Of a stretch of DNA of 64,000 nucleotides, positions 15,357 to 25,038 are shown piece by piece. Both the position numbers and the translations under genes were made by a program. The stretch's first letter is position 1. Every line of letters begins with the position of its first letter. The notes under the pieces are model-generated. The model was not told where the DNA came from. It worked only from the letters and a program-made list of their open reading frames with translations, and made no database searches. The stretch comes from Bacteroides intestinalis (lineage in GTDB: Bacteria > Bacteroidota > Bacteroidia > Bacteroidales > Bacteroidaceae), in contig NZ_CABJDN010000004.1 in the NCBI RefSeq assembly GCF_902364365.1, positions 62,001-126,000 of the forward strand, given 5' to 3'.

Positions 15357-16175
15357 ATGGATAAAAAAGCGATTGTTCTTTCCGTTGCCGGTTCCGACAG
15401 TTCCGGTGGTGCAGGCATACAGGCGGATATAAAGACTATCTCCGCATTGGGCGGATATGCTGCTACGGCAATCACTGCAATCACTGTGCAGAATACATTA
15501 GGTGTGCAAGCTGTCCATCCTGTGCCGGCAGAACTGGTAGGCAAGCAGATGCAGGCCGTGATGGAAGATTTACGACCGGATGCCATTAAGATAGGTATGA
15601 CCGGAAATGTGGAGATTATTAGTGAAATAGCGCGGTTGTTACATCAATATTCACCCCGGCAGGTGGTTCTCGATCCGGTAATGGTTTCTACCAGTGGGCA
15701 CAATCTGATGACGGATGAGGCAGTGGAAGCTATTTGCACGCTATTGCTTCCGGAAGTGTCTCTTGTTACTCCTAATTTACACGAAACAGAGGTTCTGCTA
15801 CAGCAACCTGTTCATACGGTTGATGAAATGGAGGATGCTGCATGCCGCTTGTTTGAAAAGTATCACTGTGCCTTTCTTATTAAGGGAGGTCATTTGAAGG
15901 GTAATGAGATGTGTGATGTGCTTTATGATGGAAATCAACTGAATATCTTTGGCAGCAATCGCATCCGTTCCGGCAATCTGCATGGTACAGGGTGTACACT
16001 TTCATCCGCAATTGCTACATTCCTGGCACAAGGAGCATCTTTGTATGAAGCTGTGGAGCAAGCCAAGGAATACATTTCTTGTGCTATCGAAGCCGGAAAA
16101 GATTTGCATATAGGGCAGGGGAATGGTCCTTTATGGCATTTCCCGTCTTTGATAAGTCCTGTAAATAACAAATAA
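15357..16175 (+). CDS. thiD: Hydroxymethylpyrimidine / phosphomethylpyrimidine kinase
   Basis: ThiD phosphorylates HMP and HMP-phosphate to HMP-diphosphate for thiamin assembly. The 272-residue product starts at 15357 (MDKKAIVLSVAGSDSSGGAG); the upstream ATG at 15309 is inside the previous gene. The ribokinase-fold signatures are present: GSDSSGGAGIQADIKT, LDPVMVSTSGHNLM, TPNLHE and the anion-hole GTGCTLSSAI. It is followed 4 bases later by a ThiE/TenI-like gene and faces the riboswitch-controlled thiamin operon on the other strand. No riboswitch is seen before it. Confidence 0.95.
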   Translation: MDKKAIVLSVAGSDSSGGAGIQADIKTISALGGYAATAITAITVQNTLGVQAVHPVPAELVGKQMQAVMEDLRPDAIKIGMTGNVEIISEIARLLHQYSPRQVVLDPVMVSTSGHNLMTDEAVEAICTLLLPEVSLVTPNLHETEVLLQQPVHTVDEMEDAACRLFEKYHCAFLIKGGHLKGNEMCDVLYDGNQLNIFGSNRIRSGNLHGTGCTLSSAIATFLAQGASLYEAVEQAKEYISCAIEAGKDLHIGQGNGPLWHFPSLISPVNNK

Positions 16176-16179
16176 AGAC

Positions 16180-16782
16180 ATGAAACTCATTATCATTACA
16201 TCTCCGGACTTTCTTCCGGATGAGGCGCGTATCCTCACTGAACTTTTTAAGGCAGGACTGGATTTATTGCATTTACGTAAGCCGGAGGCTGAAATCTATG
16301 AAGTGGAAAGTCTTCTGCAGGAAATCCCGATGGAATATAGAAGCCGGATTGTTATTCATGACTTCTTCCTTTTGAAAGAGAAGTATTCTTTAGGAGGGAT
16401 TCACCTGAATTCCCGTCATCCGGAAGCACATGAAAATTATCATGGGCTATTAAGTCGTGCTTGTCATAGCTTGGAAGAGGTGGAAACCACAACACCTCGG
16501 TTTGATTATGTACTCATGAGCCCCGTTTACGACAGTATTTCCAAACAAGGATATCGTTCGGGCTATTCAACAGAGGCACTGAGACAAGCGCAAGAAAAAG
16601 GTATTATCAATGAAAAAGTGATTGCTCTGGGTGGAGTCAATGAAGCAAACCTTGCAGAAATCAAGTCTTTAGGTTTCGGTGGTGCTGCTTTATTGGGCGA
16701 TATTTGGAATCGTTATCATGCATGGGAAGACATCGAACAACTGCTTACCCATTTCAGAAAACTGAAGTATTGTGCAGAATAA
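16180..16782 (+). CDS. ThiE/TenI-family protein
   Basis: A 200-residue TIM-barrel protein of the thiamin phosphate synthase superfamily: LLHLRKPEAE, GGIHLNSRHPE, SRACHSLEEVE, YVLMSPVYDSISKQGY and ALGGVNEANL. It lacks the GP-x-TTTK diphosphate-binding signature that the second ThiE in this window (19508-20128) keeps; here the matching stretch is SPVYDSISKQG. That makes a TenI-like thiazole tautomerase or a diverged thiamin phosphate synthase more likely than the main ThiE. It is in operon with thiD (4-base gap). Confidence 0.8.
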   Translation: MKLIIITSPDFLPDEARILTELFKAGLDLLHLRKPEAEIYEVESLLQEIPMEYRSRIVIHDFFLLKEKYSLGGIHLNSRHPEAHENYHGLLSRACHSLEEVETTTPRFDYVLMSPVYDSISKQGYRSGYSTEALRQAQEKGIINEKVIALGGVNEANLAEIKSLGFGGAALLGDIWNRYHAWEDIEQLLTHFRKLKYCAE

Positions 16783-16824
16783 TCTTAAAGCAGTAGCCGG
16801 TTTCTTATTTGAGGTATAATCTAA

Positions 16825-16901
16825 ATATACGGGCGAAAGATTTCCGTCTCTATCAATTGTATGTGACATCGTAGAAACGGATAATCGCTCGCCCGGTATA
16901 T
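16825..16901. terminator. Hairpin between convergent thiamin units
   Basis: Arms around ATATACGGGCGA (16825-16836) and TCGCCCGGTATAT (16889-16901) pair with one bulge, and inner bases TTCCGT and ACGGAT add pairing. It lies between the plus-strand thiE-like stop and the minus-strand thi4 stop, so it probably serves as a two-way transcription end, though U-runs are weak. Confidence 0.6.
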
Positions 16902-16925
16902 ATGGGAAAATAGTCTATGAAAGAT

Positions 16926-17699
16926 TTATTTCTTCAACTTTGCAATAATCTCTTCAGCAACCTTTTTACCTGACATCAACATGCCGCCGAAGATAGGACC
17001 CATGCGTGGAGTTCCCGAAACGGCAGAAGCTGCCATACCGCAAACGTACAGTCCCGGATAAATTTCTTTTGTACCGTTTACTACTTCTTCTTCTCCTGCA
17101 ATTACGTCCAGTGAACGTTCACCAATCACACCACCTGTTTCGGTGGCCAGGCGACTGCCATTTTTGCGTGCCACGGTAGCGGCGATTTCGCTGTCGTGTC
17201 CTGTTCCGTCCACTACTATTTTGGCAAGGATGTTCAGTGGGTCTACGTGCATACCTTCGCGTAATACGGGAGTCCAGTTTACAACTACTCCATTTACTGT
17301 GTTATTTTTGAAAATAACATCTTCTACAGAATAACAGTTGAATACGGTGGCTCCTGCATGTACGGCATGGTAAAGCAATGCGGAAGTACTTTCCACAGAG
17401 TCCATTACATAGAGCCCGTCTTCATACTTCTCGTGGTTGATATTGAATTCTTTTATAATATCAATGGCTTCTTCCTGAATTACAATCTGGTTGAACATCA
17501 TAGCGCCACCCCACATGCCACCGCCGGGGGCAAGTTTACGGTCAAACTGTGCTACTTTCAATCCGGCCTTTGCCAGATAGTAAGCAGCTACGATACCCGA
17601 TGGACCACCACCTACAATGGCGACATCCAGATCAAGGTTTCTTTCTAATTTCTCAAAATAGGTACTAATGATACCTTTGGATACTTTTGTTTCAATCAT
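16926..17699 (-). CDS. thi4: Sulfide-dependent ADP-thiazole synthase (Thi4), non-suicide type
   Basis: Thi4 builds the thiazole half of thiamin as an adenylated thiazole from NAD, glycine and a sulfur donor. The 257-residue protein has an FAD/NAD-binding GGGPSG (31-36) after VAIVG, the GGGMWGGAMMFN motif, and a C-terminal GTPRMGPIFGGMLMSG. At the position of the sacrificial cysteine of yeast and plant Thi4 (C-M-D-P) it has His151 (MHVDPLNI), as in the methanogen enzyme. This is the form known to use free sulfide and turn over repeatedly. It replaces the ThiG/ThiH/ThiS/ThiF route, none of which is seen here. Third gene of the riboswitch-controlled operon. Confidence 0.93.
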   Translation of the reverse strand: MIETKVSKGIISTYFEKLERNLDLDVAIVGGGPSGIVAAYYLAKAGLKVAQFDRKLAPGGGMWGGAMMFNQIVIQEEAIDIIKEFNINHEKYEDGLYVMDSVESTSALLYHAVHAGATVFNCYSVEDVIFKNNTVNGVVVNWTPVLREGMHVDPLNILAKIVVDGTGHDSEIAATVARKNGSRLATETGGVIGERSLDVIAGEEEVVNGTKEIYPGLYVCGMAASAVSGTPRMGPIFGGMLMSGKKVAEEIIAKLKK

Positions 17700-17765
17700 G
17701 TTCTTATAAGTTTAAAAAGTTATTTTGTTCTTTATGAATAATGCAAAGAGAGATATTCTAAAAGT

Positions 17766-19493
<1,728 letters not shown>

Positions 19494-19507
19494 TCACTAA
19501 TTGATTG

Positions 19508-20128
19508 CTATTGGGTCAGTCGTATAATTGTCTCCATTTCATGTACAGGATTCTCTGCTTTCAGAATACCGCCGCTTAGCGCTATCCCGCTCAGTCCTAA
19601 TGCTTTCAGGGATGGAATGTCTTCGCGTGTGATTCCACCGATGGCAATAATCGGAATGGATATGCCTTCCTTCTGCATTTGTGCAAGTATGGAACGGTAG
19701 CCGTCCAGTCCCAGGATAGGTGATAACTTTTGCTTGGTAGTTGTGAAACGGAAAGGGCCGCAACCTATGTAGTCGGCACCATCGGTAACATGTTGCCTGA
19801 TGTCCGCAAATGTGTTGGCGGTTCCACCGATAATAAACCCTTTGCCCAGCATTTTCCTTGCTTCTTCTATCGGCATATCCAGTTTTCCTAAGTGGACACC
19901 GTCCGCACCAATTTCTTTCACCAGATCTACATGATCATCAATGATGAAAGTAGCTCCGTATTGGCGGCAGAGTTCCTGTACGTGCATGGCTGTGGTCTTC
20001 AGTTCTTCTTCGGAAGCATTTTTCATCCGAAGTTGAACCCAGTGGCAGCCTCCTTCGAGGGCTATACGTGCGGAGTCCGGATAAGAAATGGATGCCGTAA
20101 AATGCGTAATGAATTGTACGTCAAACAT
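19508..20128 (-). CDS. thiE: Thiamin phosphate synthase
   Basis: ThiE joins HMP-diphosphate and thiazole phosphate to give thiamin phosphate. The 206-residue protein shows the TIM-barrel motifs: VQLRMKNASEEE, IIDDHVDLVKEIGADGVHLGKLD, GCGPFRFTTTK with the diphosphate-binding TTTK, and AIGGITREDI. This is the canonical ThiE of the window. First gene of the minus-strand operon, about 80 bases downstream of the TPP riboswitch. Confidence 0.95.
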   Translation of the reverse strand: MFDVQFITHFTASISYPDSARIALEGGCHWVQLRMKNASEEELKTTAMHVQELCRQYGATFIIDDHVDLVKEIGADGVHLGKLDMPIEEARKMLGKGFIIGGTANTFADIRQHVTDGADYIGCGPFRFTTTKQKLSPILGLDGYRSILAQMQKEGISIPIIAIGGITREDIPSLKALGLSGIALSGGILKAENPVHEMETIIRLTQ

Positions 20129-20205
20129 TCAAATTCTGAATTTAGAAATTATACTTGCAGAAAGGGGCAGTAGTATAAACGAATAGTAAGAAGATAAGAA
20201 GAAAA

Positions 20206-20284
20206 ATTCCCTTCGACGGTACTAACCGTATCAGGTTCATTGGGTATAATCTCAGCTATATTTATAGCACCCCCTTTTCTGCCG
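20206..20284 (-). promoter_or_regulatory. TPP riboswitch
   Basis: The minus strand carries the conserved THI-box elements in order: GGGGGTGCT, GCTGAGAT, ACCC, GAACCTGAT, a P3-like GGTTAGTACC region and CGAAGGGA. It lies in the leader of thiE-thiC-thi4 and should lower expression when thiamin diphosphate is plentiful. About 80 bases separate it from the thiE start; I see no obvious terminator there, so control of translation is plausible. Confidence 0.95.
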
Positions 20285-20285
20285 A

Positions 20286-20293
20286 CAAAGTAA
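20286..20293 (-). promoter_or_regulatory. Candidate -7 box for the thiamin operon
   Basis: Minus-strand TTACTTTG differs from TAnnTTTG at one base and places the start site at the beginning of the riboswitch. Confidence 0.35.
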
Positions 20294-20338
20294 GGACGAA
20301 TGTTTTTAACCGGAAAGAGACCGGCTTATCTTTTATGA

Positions 20339-21196
20339 TTATTTAAACTTAACATAATTCAGTCGTGTATATTGCTTGTTTCCCGAAGTAAAGGTGCATG
20401 AGATACGTGCTGAAGCGATAAATACCGTTTCACCAGGTTGGAAAGCGTGCTCTGTACCGGGCACTTGGCACGATTCCCGGCTTGCAGTGCGGGAACTTAC
20501 CCGGAAAGTAATCAGATTGCCGATAGGGTCTTCCAGTGTAAGTATCTGCCGGACATGGAAATAGGGAGTTGTTCCTTTGACCATTGTTTTGTAAGGATCG
20601 TCTTCCAACCGTACACGTAGTACTTTCAGCGTTAGGTTCTCTACTTTATCTCCCTCCTTACCCAGAAAGCGGCTGGTAGAATATTTCTGCCTTGCCTGTC
20701 GTTTTTGAATATCCAGATGAACGGAATGGTATATCTGTGCTATTTGTACGAAACGTTCCTGTTTAGGAATACGGGGAGTGAATTTATAGGCAATCCAACT
20801 AACATAACTCGGGTCGATGCGGAAGATTTCGTGCAGGAAATGTCCGTGATATTTCCCGAAAGCAATAATATCGTCTCCCTTACTTTGCATACGTTTAGCA
20901 TTATACTCCACCAATAGCATGCAGCGGGGAGAGTAATAACATAGACTGCTTGCTGCCCGCAGGCTTTCATGAATATCTGTAGAAAGGTCTTGAATGTAAA
21001 AAATAGACTGGCGTTCGGGTAGTGGAGAATAAATCCATAATGAATAACGGGGGTAATCGGGACGGGGCAGTGCTACCAGATAAGCACCTACATCTTTGTA
21101 AGATGTTCTTCCCCGGTTGTATTCGTTTAATTTCTGATACAACAGTTCTTGTTCTGCTTCGGGTATTCCCGGAATAATCGGATTTGCCATAAGCAT
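20339..21196 (-). CDS. Conserved protein with ExoX-C-like motif
   Basis: A 285-residue soluble protein with no signal peptide. The central stretch DDIIAFGKYHGHFLHEIFRIDPSYVSWIAYKF resembles, in shorter key elements (FGKYxGxxLxEI and IDPSYVxWI), the C-terminal module found in exonuclease X and related DNA-metabolism proteins. The C-terminal part, with beta-rich VENLTLKVLRVRLEDD and FIASARISCTF, may be an OB-like fold, but I cannot confirm this. No nuclease active site is evident. The start may be this ATG or the one 6 bases downstream (MANPIIPG); both lie just after the promoter. Monocistronic. Function unknown. Confidence 0.65.
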   Translation of the reverse strand: MLMANPIIPGIPEAEQELLYQKLNEYNRGRTSYKDVGAYLVALPRPDYPRYSLWIYSPLPERQSIFYIQDLSTDIHESLRAASSLCYYSPRCMLLVEYNAKRMQSKGDDIIAFGKYHGHFLHEIFRIDPSYVSWIAYKFTPRIPKQERFVQIAQIYHSVHLDIQKRQARQKYSTSRFLGKEGDKVENLTLKVLRVRLEDDPYKTMVKGTTPYFHVRQILTLEDPIGNLITFRVSSRTASRESCQVPGTEHAFQPGETVFIASARISCTFTSGNKQYTRLNYVKFK

Positions 21197-21209
21197 TGAG
21201 TTATTTACT

Positions 21210-21241
21210 CAAATATAAGATTTTTCAGGCAAATAATCAAA
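21210..21241 (-). promoter_or_regulatory. Promoter of the ExoX-C-like gene
   Basis: On the minus strand TTTG (21238-21241) and TATATTTG (21210-21217) are separated by 20 bases, a full match to the Bacteroidota promoter. The leader is only about 10 bases. Confidence 0.7.
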
Positions 21242-21380
21242 CTTTGTATGGAAAGTTTTAGAAAGAGATAATCTATATTTTATAAAATAACTGAAATTAT
21301 ATTATTCGATAACTTTGAATGATACTACTTATAATCTCTTATTCTTACAATCCACTTTTCCTGTGTGGTGCATTCACTTT

Positions 21381-21510
21381 ATATCTGCTCCATATCCGAA
21401 CCGTATCAAGACCGTACTTGCTCCGTACATTCTCCACTCAGAGGTACCTTTATACGGAGAAAACACGGAGATGGTACGGAGCAAGTATGGCTAAGGTATG
21501 CTCTGGATGG
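21381..21510. repeat. Inverted repeat built from 11-bp tandem units (copy D1)
   Basis: Left arm 21381-21435 is five consecutive 11-base units, the best being GTACTTGCTCC and GTACATTCTCC. Right arm 21456-21510 is five 11-base units in reverse orientation (GGAGATGGTAC, GGAGCAAGTAT and others). The inner 24 bases of the arms pair with three mismatches. It fills most of an otherwise empty 454-bp gap. The same unit appears at 35563-35697. Small reading frames here follow the repeat and are not credible genes. Confidence 0.85.
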
Positions 21511-21651
21511 GTTTTTGAAGACTGCCGAGTCAATATTTACAGCTTTGTACTGCTCTGCAACGTGTAGGGTATATATCTGAAGAAGAGTAATCAAAATAAA
21601 CATTGCTTAGGCGAGTGTAAATTAGAGGAGTATATCTTCCCAATAAAGGTG

Positions 21652-22707
21652 TCAGAATCTGACCATTAGTTCCAGCACTATTTTGTCTTGTTCGGACTCT
21701 TTGGCAATACTGTTTTTAGCATAGAAATATTTCTCAAAGTTCAGTCGAAGGTCCGTGCGGAATGCTTTACTGAGGCTAAATGTGATACCACCAGTCACGC
21801 GATGACGTTTGTAGTCAGTGGTGACTAAAGCTCCGGTTTCTTCATCGATGGCTTTGCCATCACTTTGGCTGGTCATCATGTCATAACGTGCCAGGAAAGA
21901 CATTTTATTGAATACTTTTCGCAAAGGTAGGTCGTAGTTGATGAAACTATTTACAGCATGTACATTGTCGTAGGCATTGTCTGCATAGGTTTTATACAAG
22001 TATTCCCCTTCAATGTGGAAGCGTCCGAATTCATAGAAAGCACCGATGTCATACGAATTTATCCGTACGTCCTGTGGCTGTATGCTCTGTATGCTTAAAG
22101 CGAGGTTTAGCTTCTTGGCAAAGAGGAACTGTGCTTTGGCAGAATAATTCACCTCTTTGTGCCACTCTTTTTGATTGGTCAGCCCCGAACCATTGTAGAG
22201 TCCACCTTCTAACGTGACAGGTACTTCGGTTCCTAATTTATAGCCCAATGTAACACCAACGTCACGTACATTACCAACTTGTTTCGCAATAAATGAACGG
22301 TTGGCAAAATATTGCTGGTGCGGAGAACGGTGGGCATCGATAGTGAACGGTACGCGCATTTGTCCGGCAGTGACGGTCAGGTCCTTTATTGGGAAAAGGC
22401 GTGCATAGGCATCCAGCATTTTTATTTGCCCTTCATCAGATAGGTCGATTTCAGCTTTATAAGCTACGATAGGCAGCACGTTGCCGGTGATGCTGATGCG
22501 TGCATTACGCACTTCAAAACGGCTGGCAGCCATTTCTGTTTGGTACTCAAACTTGGTACGGATGGTCCCGTGTATTTCCGGTAGATAATCCTTTGTTTCC
22601 AATTCTTCCTTGTCTACCTTCTTTCCGTCTTCGTTACGGTAAGGGTTTTGAGATATTGCGGCCAGTGGCAGCAGAGCGATGAGCAGCATGGATGCGCTTT
22701 TTTTCAT
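21652..22707 (-). CDS. Phosphate-selective porin O/P-family outer membrane protein
   Basis: A 351-residue protein with a signal peptide (to about residue 19) and a beta-barrel with alternating strands ending in an aromatic residue (VLELMVRF). EIHGTIRTKFEYQTE, FEVRNARISITGNVLPIVAYKAEIDLSD and LTVTAGQMRVPFTID are typical of OprP/OprO-like porins. The family is named for phosphate selectivity, but in Bacteroidota the solute is usually untested. Monocistronic; the promoter region probably lies within 22708-22780. Confidence 0.85.
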   Translation of the reverse strand: MKKSASMLLIALLPLAAISQNPYRNEDGKKVDKEELETKDYLPEIHGTIRTKFEYQTEMAASRFEVRNARISITGNVLPIVAYKAEIDLSDEGQIKMLDAYARLFPIKDLTVTAGQMRVPFTIDAHRSPHQQYFANRSFIAKQVGNVRDVGVTLGYKLGTEVPVTLEGGLYNGSGLTNQKEWHKEVNYSAKAQFLFAKKLNLALSIQSIQPQDVRINSYDIGAFYEFGRFHIEGEYLYKTYADNAYDNVHAVNSFINYDLPLRKVFNKMSFLARYDMMTSQSDGKAIDEETGALVTTDYKRHRVTGGITFSLSKAFRTDLRLNFEKYFYAKNSIAKESEQDKIVLELMVRF

Positions 22708-22959
22708 AATAAGTTGTAGTCGATTAATTTATGGCGGCAAAGGTCGGACATACGTATGATGTTTTTGTGTCATAAATATTGCATTTTTGTTACACGTCTA
22801 TCTATGAGAGGGAGACTCGTTTATGATTCAAAATCTATGTGGACAATATTAATTGTTTTTTCGGACGATTTAAATCAATCTGTTAGGATGAAAAACTGTA
22901 AATTTGGGACGTTGAAACTATTTGAGAACTTTGTTTATAACTATAAATAGCTTGTTATT

Positions 22960-23856
22960 ATGAAAACATTCATCACATTATTTGTATATCTGGCTTTCCT
23001 CTGTGGCAATGTATTGGCCCAAGATACTCCTCTTATTCTCAAATTCGGGTTGTTTGCTGATGCGCAGTATGCAGATTGTCCTTCGGAAAATACGCGGTTC
23101 TATAGGGAGACACTACGAAAAATGGACACTTGTGTCAGTTACTTCAATCGGCAGAATGTGGAGTTTACAATTAATTTGGGGGATATTGTTGATAGAAAAA
23201 ACAGCGACTTAAAAACAATCATGTCTTGTCTCTCTCGTCTGGATCGTGAGATTTATCATCTTACGGGTAATCATGATTATAAAGAGGTGGCAGATGTCTC
23301 TGTTCTATACCGGCAGTTGAATATGCCTGCTGGGTATTACTCGTTTCAGAAACAAAATTGGATTTTTATTATGTTGAATACCAATGAAGTTTCGGCATAT
23401 GCTCATGTCGTAGGAACTGAAAAAGAGCAGGAACTGGCTGAGATGCTGGAGCATATAAAACAGACTGGCGGCAAACAAGGATATAGATGGAATGGGGGAG
23501 TCAGTAAGAAACAGATGAAATGGCTGGATAATTTGTTAGCTGAATGTGAGAGAAATAATAATAATGTGTTAATCTTTACACATCATCCGCTCTATCCGGA
23601 AAGTGAGTTTACAGCTTTGAATAATGTGGAAATTCTGAATACTATTTCAAAGTATCCATGTGTGAAAGCTGTCTTTTCGGGACATCATCATGCTGGAGCA
23701 TTCGGCTATTATAAAGGAATACCAATGATAACACATGAGGGAATGATAGAGACAGAAAAACAAAATGCATATTCTATTGTGGAACTTACTCGTGACTCTA
23801 TTTTGGTGAGAGGATGTGGAAGAGTGCCTTCCCGGTCGTTTAAGTATTTTCTGTGA
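22960..23856 (+). CDS. Secreted metallophosphoesterase (ADPRM-like)
   Basis: A 298-residue exported phosphoesterase (signal peptide to about residue 20, NVLAQ). Metal-binding blocks are FGLFADAQYAD, NLGDIVD, LTGNHDY, FTHHPLYP and FSGHHHAG. The FADAQYAD-x-C variant and overall order resemble manganese-dependent ADP-ribose/CDP-alcohol diphosphatases; activity on nucleotide diphosphates is therefore the first guess, not proven. Distinct from the phosphoesterase at 13205-14221, whose first motif is TDIH. Confidence 0.83.
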   Translation: MKTFITLFVYLAFLCGNVLAQDTPLILKFGLFADAQYADCPSENTRFYRETLRKMDTCVSYFNRQNVEFTINLGDIVDRKNSDLKTIMSCLSRLDREIYHLTGNHDYKEVADVSVLYRQLNMPAGYYSFQKQNWIFIMLNTNEVSAYAHVVGTEKEQELAEMLEHIKQTGGKQGYRWNGGVSKKQMKWLDNLLAECERNNNNVLIFTHHPLYPESEFTALNNVEILNTISKYPCVKAVFSGHHHAGAFGYYKGIPMITHEGMIETEKQNAYSIVELTRDSILVRGCGRVPSRSFKYFL

Positions 23857-23886
23857 AGGCATGCTAAAAAGGTATGCCTTTTCTAT
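23856..23886 (+). terminator. Terminator after the ADPRM-like gene
   Basis: AAGGCAT (23856-23862) pairs with ATGCCTT (23874-23880) and a T-rich tail follows. It overlaps the last base of the stop codon. Confidence 0.75.
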
Positions 23887-23906
23887 TTCTTCTGCCCGAA
23901 ATCATG

Positions 23907-23914
23907 TATTTTTG
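23907..23914 (+). promoter_or_regulatory. -7 box for mnmA
   Basis: TATTTTTG matches TAnnTTTG and lies 27 bases before the mnmA start. It probably drives mnmA and the S8 protease 18 bases downstream of it. Confidence 0.5.
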
Positions 23915-23940
23915 TAAGCTAATAAAATGAATCTCCCAAA

Positions 23941-25020
23941 ATGAATAGATCTGAAAAGCGAGTATTGGTAGGCATGAGCGGTGGTATAGATAGTACCGCT
24001 ACCTGCTTAATGTTGAAGGAACAAGGTTATGAGATAGTGGGCCTTACCATGTGGGTATGGGGAGATGAACCTGTAGAGGCCCGTCAGCTTGCTGATAGTA
24101 TGGAGATTGAACACTATGTAGCTGATGAACGTGAGGCTTTTCGTAAAGTGATTGTACAGAACTTTATAGATGAATATTGTCAGGGACGGACACCCAATCC
24201 GTGTGTGATGTGTAATCCTATGTTCAAGTTTCGCATACTGACGGAATGGGCGGATAAATTGGATTGCGCATGGATTGCTACCGGACATTATACTCGTTTG
24301 GAAGAAAAGAATGAAAAAGTATATATCGTTGCCGGAGATGATGAAAAGAAGGACCAATCTTATTTTCTCTGGAGATTAGGACAGGATGTGCTGAAACGTT
24401 GCATTTTTCCATTGGGAACTTATACGAAGCTACGGGTGCGTGAGTATTTGCGTGAGAAAGGTTATCAGTTAAAGGCTGAAGAAGGTGAAAGTATGGAGGT
24501 CTGTTTCATTAAAGGTGATTATCGTGACTTCTTGCGTGAACATAGCCCTGAAATTGACAGGGAAATAGGTCCCGGATGGTTTGTCAATTCTGAAGGTGTG
24601 AAGCTGGGGGAACATAAAGGTTTTCCTTATTATACGATTGGGCAGCGGAAAGGCTTGGAAATAGCTTTAGGTAAACCAGCCTATGTATTGAAGATCAATC
24701 CACTGAAAAATACAGTGATGTTAGGTGATGCCGAACAATTGCAGACTGAATATATGTTGGCGGAGCAGGACCATATTATTGATGAGCAGGAGTTCTTTTC
24801 GGCCCCGGATTTATCAGTACGTATCCGGTATCGTAGTAAACCGATTCCATGTACAGTGAAAAGATTGGAAGACGGACGTTTGTTTGTGCATTTTGCGTCG
24901 GAGGCTTCAGCTATTGCACCGGGACAGTCTGCTGTCTTTTATATTGGAAGGCGGGTTGTGGGTGGCTCGTTTATCGCTTCCCAGCGTGGCATTGGTCTGG
25001 TTATTGCAGAAAATAAATAA
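23941..25020 (+). CDS. mnmA: tRNA 2-thiouridine(34) synthase
   Basis: MnmA activates U34 of tRNA Lys, Glu and Gln by adenylation and transfers persulfide sulfur to it. The 359-residue protein has the PP-loop SGGIDS (residues 13-18), the first catalytic cysteine in NPCVMC (Cys88) and the second in [14 protein letters not shown] (Cys188). The tRNA-binding middle and C-terminal beta-barrel (FHF, GQSAVFY) are intact. Bacteroides genomes usually carry more than one MnmA-like gene, so this may be one of a set. Confidence 0.93.
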   Translation: MNRSEKRVLVGMSGGIDSTATCLMLKEQGYEIVGLTMWVWGDEPVEARQLADSMEIEHYVADEREAFRKVIVQNFIDEYCQGRTPNPCVMCNPMFKFRILTEWADKLDCAWIATGHYTRLEEKNEKVYIVAGDDEKKDQSYFLWRLGQDVLKRCIFPLGTYTKLRVREYLREKGYQLKAEEGESMEVCFIKGDYRDFLREHSPEIDREIGPGWFVNSEGVKLGEHKGFPYYTIGQRKGLEIALGKPAYVLKINPLKNTVMLGDAEQLQTEYMLAEQDHIIDEQEFFSAPDLSVRIRYRSKPIPCTVKRLEDGRLFVHFASEASAIAPGQSAVFYIGRRVVGGSFIASQRGIGLVIAENK

Positions 25021-25038
25021 GTAATAGATAATAATAGA

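Noticed and set aside
21319..21603. Three small reading frames of 65-82 codons
   Set aside because: They run through the 11-bp-unit inverted repeat and owe their openness to its period; no family resemblance.
22756..22950. 64-codon frame before the ADPRM-like phosphoesterase
   Set aside because: No recognisable domain, no promoter in front, and it spans the leader of the following gene.
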